Positions 6,924 through 13,833 of a DNA stretch of 14,954 bases are shown piece by piece. The first letter of the stretch is position 1. Each line of letters starts with the position of its first letter. Below the pieces are notes generated by a model. That model saw only the letters and a list, made by a program, of their open reading frames with translations, did not search any database and had not been told where the DNA came from. Origin of the DNA: Actinomycetales bacterium (GTDB lineage: Bacteria; Actinomycetota; Actinomycetes; Actinomycetales; Cellulomonadaceae); assembly GCA_015655615.1 (NCBI GenBank), contig JAATES010000282.1:1-14954 (forward strand), in the 5' to 3' direction. Both the position numbers and the translations under genes were made by a program.

Positions 6924-7481
6924 CTGCTGGCAGATCTCCAAGCCCGAGTCCGGATCGCACTCACCACGACCATCGTCGATGAGTGGGGCCTGCTCAGCCT
7001 CAGCACGGGCACCAGCAGGCCCAGCGAACGCGCGGTGGCCTTCCACCTCGGCTGGCACCTGCGTCCCATGGTGGAACGCAGCTGGGACATCGACTGCGAA
7101 TACAACCGGTCCGGGATGGCTCTGGAGGAGTCCGTGAGACTTGTGGACCACGACGGACGGGGCATTCCCGACCTGATCGTGCACCACCGCGGCAAGCTCT
7201 CGCCCGAGCACAACCTGCTGCTGCTGGAACTCAGCACCGGTCAGATGATCCCGGCCGACCCGGCCCTGCCCCGAGCGACCGCCCTGCAGCGACGATTCGG
7301 TTATCAATATGCCGGGCTGCTCGACCTCAACCTCGCCACCTATAGCGACGACCTCCCCTTAGCTCCACGCTGGCAGTGGTCGATCCTGGAGGACGCCGCC
7401 CCGTTACCGGCGGAGGACGTCTACACCCCCGAAGCCCTCGCGGAGATCATCGAGCGCGCAGAGCACCGCAGTCGGTCCTGA
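6921..7481 (+). CDS. Hypothetical protein with a degenerate PD-(D/E)XK nuclease-like core
   Basis: A 186-residue soluble protein with no signal peptide or membrane helix. The pattern resembles small restriction-endonuclease-fold proteins: an N-terminal helix with Glu36 (SERAVAFHLG), then DIDCEYNRSG (56-65), PDLIVHHRG (83-91) with Asp84, and NLLLLELS (98-105) with Glu103. In such proteins the last motif usually ends E-x-K; here Ser105 takes the Lys place. The fold assignment is therefore an inference from motif order, and nuclease activity is doubtful. No methyltransferase, helicase or toxin-antitoxin partner lies next to it, so it appears to be a single-gene unit. It has its own leaderless promoter and a likely hairpin terminator 15 bp after its stop. 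It could also be a plain unknown protein. Confidence 0.72.
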   Translation: MLLADLQARVRIALTTTIVDEWGLLSLSTGTSRPSERAVAFHLGWHLRPMVERSWDIDCEYNRSGMALEESVRLVDHDGRGIPDLIVHHRGKLSPEHNLLLLELSTGQMIPADPALPRATALQRRFGYQYAGLLDLNLATYSDDLPLAPRWQWSILEDAAPLPAEDVYTPEALAEIIERAEHRSRS

Positions 7482-7495
7482 TGCCGGCGGCTCCA

Positions 7496-7512
7496 GCGGG
7501 GATCGCCCCCGC
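7496..7512. terminator. Hairpin between convergent genes
   Basis: GCGGGG (7496-7501) and CCCCGC (7507-7512) form a 6-bp all-GC stem with a 5-nt loop, in the 69-bp gap between convergent stop codons (7481 and 7551). There is no T-run; it may serve both strands. Confidence 0.45.
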
Positions 7513-7550
7513 GAAGACGAGTCCGGCGTCGGCCCACCGGGTCCGGGCGG

Positions 7551-9251
7551 TCAACGCTTGGTGATCTTCGGCTTGGCCTTTCCCACCGCGACGATCTGAC
7601 GCTTGGTGAAGGTCTGACGGCACGTGGTGCGGCCCTTCGATTTGGTGCACTTCTTGGCAGTCAGGGGAGTGCCGACCTTGGTGCGATTCTTCGCCCACAG
7701 ATCACCGAAGGCACCCGTGACGGCACGAGTGGTGTAGCCGGTCCGCGACACCACCCATCCCTTGGAGAACTTCTGGCGGCAGGTCACCTTCTTCTTCGAG
7801 GTCGTGCACTTCGCACTGCTGACAGGAGATCCCAGCTTGCTCTTCTTCTTCACCCAGTACGTCAAGATCGCACCGGTGACGGCGTACGTGCCATAGCGGG
7901 GCGTGGAGACGATCCTGCCGTGCTGGAAGCGCTGGGTGCAGGTCTCCTTCTTGGTGCACGACATCGCCTTGGTCGGCATCCCGAGCTTCCCGGTCCGTCC
8001 CCCGGATTTCCGCCACACCTTGGCGGTGGAACCGATGAGGATCCGGGTGCCGGTCTTCGCCGAGGTGGCGATGTTGCCCCCGGTGAAGCGCTGTGTGCAC
8101 AGATTCTTGCTGGTGCACTTCTGGGCACTGTACGGCCAGCCGAGCTTGCTCGAGACGCCGCCCTTCGCCAGCCAGGTCGAGAGGATGGAACCCGAGGTCA
8201 TGCGGAAGCCAGAACCCTTGGGGGTCGCCGCGAGGTATCCCCCTGCGAACTTCTGTACGCAATATCCGGAGCTGCTGCAGGATTGACGCCCCTGAGGTCG
8301 GCCCAGCGACCCGTCCTGGGCACCGAGCGCCAGCCAGGTCTTCTGGATCGTGCCACGCACCGGAATCTGCGTGGATCCGAACCAATCAGTGAAGATGCGC
8401 CAGAAGTTGCGATTGCCATAGCTGGAGCAACTGTCACCGGTGCCGTAGAGGTTGGCCAGCGCGGCCTTGTTCGGGACGTAGGGCGTGTAGAAGTACAGCC
8501 CTACCGTCGCCTTGTTCTTGATCGTCACCGTCACACGTCCGCACGACGACTTGGGGTTGTACAAGATGCTATTGGCGCCCACCTTGTACCAGGAGTAGGT
8601 CCCCCCGGCCGCATACCTCTGGTACTGCCGGGCCGCGTAATACAACTGGTAGAAGATTCCCTCGTACTTCGGGTCGCAGGCTGCGGTGTCCGGGCAAGCG
8701 AATCCGGTCGCCTTCTGGTACTTGTAAGCCGTCGGCACGTTCGCGGTCGACGATCCCGCCGAGACCAGCGACTGCTCCTTCTCCATGAGCACCAGCAACG
8801 CCTTCGCTGAGACGCCGCAAGCTTTCGACACCTTGGCGATGATCGTTGAAGCGCGTTCATTCGATGCGCCCGTGTAGGCCTTGCAGTATGCGTCGGCCTT
8901 GACGCTCGGCGTTTTCTGCCGGTAGTTCCGCAGACAGTCCGGGCCGCTGGACGACGTGTGACAGGTGGGGACCTTCTTCACCAGGAAGGCCTGCACCTGG
9001 GAGGCGCTCAGCGCGGCCCCGTCGAAGAAGACCTCGTCCGACACGATGTTGCCCGGATCGAACTCCTGGCCGCTGAGGGCCTGGGCCTGGGGGAGCCCGC
9101 CACCCGGAAGCACGACCGGCGTGACAGCCAATCCGAGGGTCACCATCAAGACGGCTGCCAGAAAGAACCCCCATCGACGAGAGGCCGGGTGGGAGGGGAC
9201 TCCCGCTCGATGGCACGAGCCCGTGACGTGCAGCGGTTCGGAGACATCCAT
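7551..9251 (-). CDS. Secreted cell-wall protein: lysozyme-like N-terminal region plus five LGFP-type repeats
   Basis: A 566-residue exported protein. Residues 1-26 are a basic leader and 27-46 a hydrophobic helix; AQA (56-58) is a possible signal-peptidase site. Residues 62-293 form a domain found in actinobacterial surface proteins, with VFFDGAALSASQVQAFL, a helix with LMEKEQ (155-160) whose Glu157 or Glu159 recalls the catalytic Glu of lysozyme/transglycosylase folds, and the ending NRNFWRIFTDWFG (280-292). Residues 294-566 hold five LGFP-type units (LGRP, LGWP, LGMP, LGSP, VGTP), a module linked to mycolyl or wall binding. Each unit has a Cys pair (325/331, 379/385, 432/438, 482/491, 535/544). 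The C-terminus is very rich in Lys and Thr. I chose ATG 9251, preceded by AGGGA, over the open frame to 9482, which would overlap yciO. Peptidoglycan cleavage is inferred, not shown. Confidence 0.82.
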   Translation of the reverse strand: MDVSEPLHVTGSCHRAGVPSHPASRRWGFFLAAVLMVTLGLAVTPVVLPGGGLPQAQALSGQEFDPGNIVSDEVFFDGAALSASQVQAFLVKKVPTCHTSSSGPDCLRNYRQKTPSVKADAYCKAYTGASNERASTIIAKVSKACGVSAKALLVLMEKEQSLVSAGSSTANVPTAYKYQKATGFACPDTAACDPKYEGIFYQLYYAARQYQRYAAGGTYSWYKVGANSILYNPKSSCGRVTVTIKNKATVGLYFYTPYVPNKAALANLYGTGDSCSSYGNRNFWRIFTDWFGSTQIPVRGTIQKTWLALGAQDGSLGRPQGRQSCSSSGYCVQKFAGGYLAATPKGSGFRMTSGSILSTWLAKGGVSSKLGWPYSAQKCTSKNLCTQRFTGGNIATSAKTGTRILIGSTAKVWRKSGGRTGKLGMPTKAMSCTKKETCTQRFQHGRIVSTPRYGTYAVTGAILTYWVKKKSKLGSPVSSAKCTTSKKKVTCRQKFSKGWVVSRTGYTTRAVTGAFGDLWAKNRTKVGTPLTAKKCTKSKGRTTCRQTFTKRQIVAVGKAKPKITKR

Positions 9252-9269
9252 TTTCCCTAGTTTGCCACA

Positions 9270-9283
9270 CCGGATCGCTCCGG
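9270..9283. promoter_or_regulatory. Short palindrome between the LGFP gene and yciO
   Basis: CCGGA-TCGC-TCCGG, with perfect 5-bp arms and a 4-bp centre, lies 18 bp upstream of the LGFP-protein start and 70 bp upstream of yciO. A possible operator in this 102-bp divergent gap, or a chance GC-rich palindrome. No clear -10/-35 pair could be assigned to either gene. Confidence 0.25.
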
Positions 9284-9353
9284 ACTCCTTGAAGTCGGCC
9301 CCGCTGCGTGCAGAGCGGACGCCGACCCACCCGATCCGCCGTACCGTGGAGGG

Positions 9354-9974
9354 ATGGCCCGATACGTCGATATCCATCCCACCGACCCGCAGCCCCGGCT
9401 CATTGCGCAACTCGTCGCACTGCTGCACGACGACGGCATCGTCGCCTACCCGACCGATTCCGGCTACGCGCTCGGCGTGCAATTGGGAAGCTCGTCAGGA
9501 CTGGAGAGGATCCGTCAGATCCGCCACCTCGATGACAAGCATCACTTCACCCTGATGTGCAAGGACTTCGCACAGCTAGGGCAGTTCGTCTACCTGGACA
9601 ATGCCGAGTTCCGGGCGATCAAGGCCGCCACTCCGGGACCGTACACATTCATTCTGCGGGCCACCTCCGAGGTCCCCAAGCGGATGGCACATCCCAAGAA
9701 GAAGACGGTGGGGGTGCGGATCGCGGAGAATCGCGTCGTGCAGGCACTGCTCGCAGAACTCGGCGAGCCCCTAGTCTCGTCCACGCTGCTCCTGCCGGAT
9801 CACCCCGACGTGTTCACCGACGGCTGGGAGGTCAAGGAGACGCTCGACCATCTGGTCGACGCCGTGGTGGACGCGGGGGAGTGCGGCACCGAGGCGACCA
9901 CGGTGGTGGACTGGTCGAGCGGGCAACCCGAGGTGGTCCGAGTGGGTGCGGGCGACCCTTCCCGATTCGCCTGA
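9354..9974 (+). CDS. yciO: YciO-type protein of the YrdC/Sua5 family
   Basis: A 206-residue protein that matches the YciO branch of the Sua5/YrdC/TsaC fold along its whole length. Landmarks are YPTDSGYALG (32-41, nucleotide/RNA-binding groove), RIRHLDDKHHFTLMCKD (55-71), TPGPYTFILRAT (93-104), KKKTVGVRI (115-123), GEPLVSSTLLLP (137-148), and a C-terminal TTVVDW. True TsaC/Sua5 enzymes make threonylcarbamoyl-AMP for the t6A tRNA modification; the YciO branch is related, but its exact task is less certain, so I do not call it TsaC. GGAGGG touches the ATG with no room to act as a ribosome site, so the start may be leaderless or served otherwise. The gene stands alone, divergent from the LGFP gene and convergent with glgP. 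Confidence 0.9.
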   Translation: MARYVDIHPTDPQPRLIAQLVALLHDDGIVAYPTDSGYALGVQLGSSSGLERIRQIRHLDDKHHFTLMCKDFAQLGQFVYLDNAEFRAIKAATPGPYTFILRATSEVPKRMAHPKKKTVGVRIAENRVVQALLAELGEPLVSSTLLLPDHPDVFTDGWEVKETLDHLVDAVVDAGECGTEATTVVDWSSGQPEVVRVGAGDPSRFA

Positions 9975-9979
9975 TCACA

Positions 9980-10007
9980 GGCAGACCCGCACGCAGGTGG
10001 GTCTGCC
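9980..10007. terminator. Strong hairpin between convergent yciO and glgP
   Basis: GGCAGACCC (9980-9988) pairs perfectly with GGGTCTGCC (9999-10007); a G-T and a C-G pair extend it to 11 bp around a 6-nt loop. It starts 5 bp after the yciO stop and ends 9 bp before the glgP stop. No T-run follows on either strand, which is common in GC-rich actinomycetes. Probable bidirectional terminator. Confidence 0.7.
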
Positions 10008-10016
10008 GTCTCCCGA

Positions 10017-12530
10017 TCAGGTCAGGTCGGTCGGGACCGGGTCCGCATGCCAGATGCGGTCGAGATAATCCCGGATGGATCGATCCGAACTGAAGAAGCC
10101 ACTCCGGGCCACATTCAGCACCGCGGAGCGTGACCAGGCCTCCTGGTCGGCATAGGCCGTTTCCAGCCGGCCTTGCCCGTCGAGGTACGACTGATAGTCG
10201 GCCAGGACCAGGAACCGGTCATGCCACAGCAGGTCCGAGACGATTCCCTCGAACGTGCTGGGGTCTCCGTCGGAGAAGACACCCGAGGCGATCAGGTCGA
10301 TGGCACCCTTGAGCCGGGGATTGGACTCGTAGTACTTGCTCGGCTGGTAACCGGCGGCGATGATCGCCTCGGCCTCAGGTTCGGTGAGGCCCACCAGGAA
10401 GAAGTTGTCGTCGCCGACCAGATCCCGGATCTCCACGTTGGCACCATCCAGGGTCCCGATGGTCAAGGCTCCGTTCAGTGCGAACTTCATATTGCCCGTG
10501 CCGGATGCCTCCTTGCCCGCCAACGAGATCTGCTCGGACACATCCGCTGCGGGGATCAGCACCTCGGCGAGCGTGACGTTGTAGTTGGCCGGGAAGGCGA
10601 CCTGAAGCCGGCCCTGCAGAATCGGATCGCTGTTGATCGTACGGCCCACCGCATTGATCAAGGCGATGATGTCCTTGGCCATCAGGTACCCCGGAGCGGC
10701 CTTGGCACCGAAGATCACGACGCGGGCGGGAATGCTCGCCGGGTCGAGCTCGCCCTTGCGCACCGCATCGTAGACGGTGACCACGTGGAGCAGCTTGAGC
10801 AACTGGCGCTTGTATTCGTGCAACAGCTTGACCATGACGTCGAAGATCGCATCGGGGTTGATGACAAGCCCGTCGCGTTGTGCGAGCACTCCTGCCAGCC
10901 GCTGCTTGTTCGCCTGCTTGATCGCCCGGAACCGGGCCCGGAACTCCGGGTCATCGGCCAGCGGCTCCAGACCGCTCAGCTGATCGAGGTGCTTGACCCA
11001 GCCGGTGCCGATCGACTCGTCGAGCAGACCCGACAGGCCCGGATTCGCCTGCTTCACGAATCGCCGGGGGGTCACGCCGTTGGTGACGTTGGTGAACTTG
11101 TCCGGCCACAGCTCAGAGAAATCCGCCAGCACCTTGTCCTTGAGAAGCTCCGAATGCAGAGCCGCGACTCCATTGACCTTGGTCGAGCCCACCGTGGCCA
11201 GGTGTGCCATCCGGACGGCCCGGTACGGCTGCTCCTGAACGATGGACATCCGGCGCACGCGGAGTTCGTCGCCCGGTCGTTGCACCCGTAACTCCGCGAT
11301 GAACTGGTCATTGATCCGGAAGATGATCTCCAGGTGGCGCGGCAGAAGTCGCCCGAGGAGCTCGACCGACCAGACCTCCAGGGCCTCCGGCAGCAAGGTG
11401 TGGCAGGTGTAGTTGAACACCCGCTGCGTGATGCTCCACGCGTTGTCCCACTCCAGCCGGTATTCATCGACCAGCAAGCGCATCAGTTCCGGGATCGCGA
11501 TGACGGGGTGGGTGTCGTTGAGCTGGAAGACCACCCGGTCCGGCAAGGACTCCAGGTCCTCCACGCTATGGCCCGTGCTTCTGATCAGATCACGCAGCGA
11601 GGCAGCCACGAAGAAGTACTGCTGCTGCAGTCGCAGCTCCTTGCCCTGGGGCGTGGAGTCCTCGGGGTAGAGGACCTTCGAGATGTTCTCGGCATAGGTC
11701 TGGGCACGGACCGCGGCCTCGTAGTCACCCGAGTTGAAGATCTGCAGATCGAAGGCATCCGTCGCTTTGGCGCTCCAGAGGCGCAAGGTTTTGACGTTGC
11801 TGGTGCCGTAGCCGGGGACCAGATAGTTGTAGGGCACCGCGAGCACCTGCCAGCTCGGCTCCCAGCTGGCCCGGTCGATGCCTGCCGCATCGACCTGATG
11901 CTGCACCGACCCGCCGAAGGCCACCTTGACGGACATCTCCGGGTGCGGGAATTCCCACGGTGAGCCGAGTGTGAGCCAGTTGTCGGGCTGCTCCACCTGC
12001 CGGCCGTCGACGAAGGTCTGGCGGAAGATTCCATGTTCATAGCGGATGCCGTATCCCACCGCCGGGATGTCGAGCGTCGCGAGGGAATCCACGAAACACG
12101 CGGCGAGCCGACCGAGGCCACCGTTACCCAGGCCCGGCTCGACCTCGTGCGCAGCCAGGTCGTCCAGGTCGAGTCCGAGTGAAGCCATCGACTCGAGCGC
12201 CACCTCGCGCAGACCGGAGGCGAGCAGGGCGTTGTCCAATTGGCGACCCAAGAGGTACTCCGCCGACAGGTAGGCGACGATCTTGGACTTCTTGGCACGC
12301 TGCTGGGCCACCGTAGCGAGCCATCGCTCGATGAGGTTCTTCCGGACAGTCCAGGCCAGAGCGCTGTAGAGATCCTGTTTCGTCGCAAAGGCGAGTTCCA
12401 CACCACGGGAATTGTGCAGCCGGGAGATGAAGTCCGCCGTGAACGACTCGACAGTGGTCGGGATGGCCAGGGTGGCGATTTCTTGAGTCACCCGAGACAG
12501 GCTACCGGGATCGTGTGTCGGACGGAACAT
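10017..12530 (-). CDS. glgP: Glycogen/maltodextrin phosphorylase
   Basis: An 837-residue member of glycosyltransferase family GT35. It cleaves alpha-1,4-glucans with phosphate to give glucose-1-phosphate, using pyridoxal phosphate. The PLP-binding region EASGTGNMKFALNGAL is present, with the cofactor Lys at residue 682. Other family landmarks are GNGGLGRLAACFVDSLATL, GYGIRYEHGIF, FQLNDTHP, TNVTNGVTPRR and HEYKRQLL. Length is normal for bacterial forms (about 800-840). ATG 12530 lies 6 nt after the stop of the mannosyltransferase gene, with AGG inside that gene's end as a weak ribosome site; a GTG at 12491 is a poorer alternative. The tight spacing indicates cotranscription. I see no frameshift or missing catalytic residue. 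Regulatory sites of the animal enzymes cannot be judged here. Confidence 0.97.
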   Translation of the reverse strand: MFRPTHDPGSLSRVTQEIATLAIPTTVESFTADFISRLHNSRGVELAFATKQDLYSALAWTVRKNLIERWLATVAQQRAKKSKIVAYLSAEYLLGRQLDNALLASGLREVALESMASLGLDLDDLAAHEVEPGLGNGGLGRLAACFVDSLATLDIPAVGYGIRYEHGIFRQTFVDGRQVEQPDNWLTLGSPWEFPHPEMSVKVAFGGSVQHQVDAAGIDRASWEPSWQVLAVPYNYLVPGYGTSNVKTLRLWSAKATDAFDLQIFNSGDYEAAVRAQTYAENISKVLYPEDSTPQGKELRLQQQYFFVAASLRDLIRSTGHSVEDLESLPDRVVFQLNDTHPVIAIPELMRLLVDEYRLEWDNAWSITQRVFNYTCHTLLPEALEVWSVELLGRLLPRHLEIIFRINDQFIAELRVQRPGDELRVRRMSIVQEQPYRAVRMAHLATVGSTKVNGVAALHSELLKDKVLADFSELWPDKFTNVTNGVTPRRFVKQANPGLSGLLDESIGTGWVKHLDQLSGLEPLADDPEFRARFRAIKQANKQRLAGVLAQRDGLVINPDAIFDVMVKLLHEYKRQLLKLLHVVTVYDAVRKGELDPASIPARVVIFGAKAAPGYLMAKDIIALINAVGRTINSDPILQGRLQVAFPANYNVTLAEVLIPAADVSEQISLAGKEASGTGNMKFALNGALTIGTLDGANVEIRDLVGDDNFFLVGLTEPEAEAIIAAGYQPSKYYESNPRLKGAIDLIASGVFSDGDPSTFEGIVSDLLWHDRFLVLADYQSYLDGQGRLETAYADQEAWSRSAVLNVARSGFFSSDRSIRDYLDRIWHADPVPTDLT

Positions 12531-12536
12531 CGCTTG

Positions 12537-13832
12537 TTACCTGGGAGTGAACTCCACGTCGCCGTCTCGCTCCACCGGCCATCCGGACGCGGCCAGCTCG
12601 TCCCGCGATGCGGCGGGACCCGCAAGCCTCATCAATTGCCTCACCGTCAGCACCGCCAACGCCACCACGATGGCGTTGCGTGCGATCAGCACGCTGACTT
12701 CCACTGTGTCCAAGGCTGCGAGATTCCAGTAGCGGAAGGGGAAGAGGTACTGGCTGAGCAGAGCGGCGATCCCGGCACCCCACGCGGCATGCCTCCATGC
12801 CCGGGAATGCGGCGACATCGCGAGCCCGTAGGCGATAGGAGCCACCAGCCAGACCTCGAACTGCGTGGAGTTGACCTTGTTCGTGAGGATCCCGAACACC
12901 ATCATGCCCAGGGCACCCCATCCCAGCACCTCGTGGATCGGACCCCTCGAACGCCATATCAGCCAGGCGATGGCCAGCAACCCGAGAACCATGAAGGCGG
13001 GCAAGACCATCACGATCGCGTCCGTGGGACCGCCTTGGACCTCATAGGTGTTGAGGGCATCGTTGTAGTGCGCGGTCCCCGACCCGCCGAGCTTGGAGCT
13101 GATCATCACCAGCGAGGCGCCGACCGATTCGAGCTGAAGCCCGCGGCCGGACTGCTGGCCGAGAAAGCTCAGGCTGCGCAGACCGCCACCGAGCAGCGCC
13201 ACGACCGCCATCACCGCGGCGCTGACGACCAGGGCGACCGCGACGATGGAGCGCCACCGCTGGCGGGAGACCGCGATCACCGGCCACAGGATCAGGCCCG
13301 GCACCACCTTGATCCAAGCCCCCACTGTCAAGAACAGCGCAGAGAGGACAGGGCGCCGCGGCGCCGCCAGCAGCGCCAGGAACACGGTCACGGCCACATA
13401 GATGTCCAGCCGCCCCAACCCCACGGGCCCGATGGCCGCGAAGAAGAGCAGCCAGAACCAGGCGGCGCGATGCCGACGCTCATCCTTGACCAGTTGGCCG
13501 AACACCACGGCGCTCGCGCCTATGGACAGGATCAGCCAGGCCGCGACTGCATTGCCGGTGAGCTGCGCAAGCATCGCCATCACCGACATCGGGACGATGG
13601 CGAGCATGGGGTAGACCCACGAGGAATACTGCCAATCGGATGTGAGGACCGGCCACTGGCCGTCCACCCAGCCGGAGTGCATCCACCAGTAATAGAGATT
13701 GACGTCGTAGAGCGAGCCGCCAGGGCTCAGCCAGGCGGCCAGGATCACGACGGCCTGCGCTGCGGCGAAGGCCGCCCAGAGAATGGCTTGCTTCCGGTGC
13801 CGCGGGCCCGCGGCTGCTGCGATGTGGGTCAT
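12537..13832 (-). CDS. Polytopic membrane glycosyltransferase, GT87/DUF2029-like (GT-C fold)
   Basis: A 431-residue integral membrane protein with about ten hydrophobic helices (first at residues 15-35) and a hydrophilic C-terminal tail. Its plan fits GT-C mannosyltransferases of the GT87 group, which use polyprenol-phosphate-mannose outside the membrane. The first external loop has SLYDVNLYYWW, with Asp43 where the catalytic acid of such enzymes lies; GRLDIYVAVTVFLALL and GAWIKVVPGLILWP match the family's central helices. I prefer ATG 13832: it is 1 nt after the stop of the preceding gene and has GGAG 9 nt upstream, while ATG 13847 has no ribosome site. Likely adds mannose to an envelope lipid or glycan; the acceptor is unknown. 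It sits between a DUF3866 gene and glgP in one operon. Confidence 0.82.
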   Translation of the reverse strand: MTHIAAAAGPRHRKQAILWAAFAAAQAVVILAAWLSPGGSLYDVNLYYWWMHSGWVDGQWPVLTSDWQYSSWVYPMLAIVPMSVMAMLAQLTGNAVAAWLILSIGASAVVFGQLVKDERRHRAAWFWLLFFAAIGPVGLGRLDIYVAVTVFLALLAAPRRPVLSALFLTVGAWIKVVPGLILWPVIAVSRQRWRSIVAVALVVSAAVMAVVALLGGGLRSLSFLGQQSGRGLQLESVGASLVMISSKLGGSGTAHYNDALNTYEVQGGPTDAIVMVLPAFMVLGLLAIAWLIWRSRGPIHEVLGWGALGMMVFGILTNKVNSTQFEVWLVAPIAYGLAMSPHSRAWRHAAWGAGIAALLSQYLFPFRYWNLAALDTVEVSVLIARNAIVVALAVLTVRQLMRLAGPAASRDELAASGWPVERDGDVEFTPR

Positions 13833-13833
13833 G

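Noticed and set aside
9252..9482. N-terminal extension of the LGFP protein
   Set aside because: It would overlap yciO and place 77 charged residues before the signal sequence; ATG 9251 has a ribosome site and a normal export leader.
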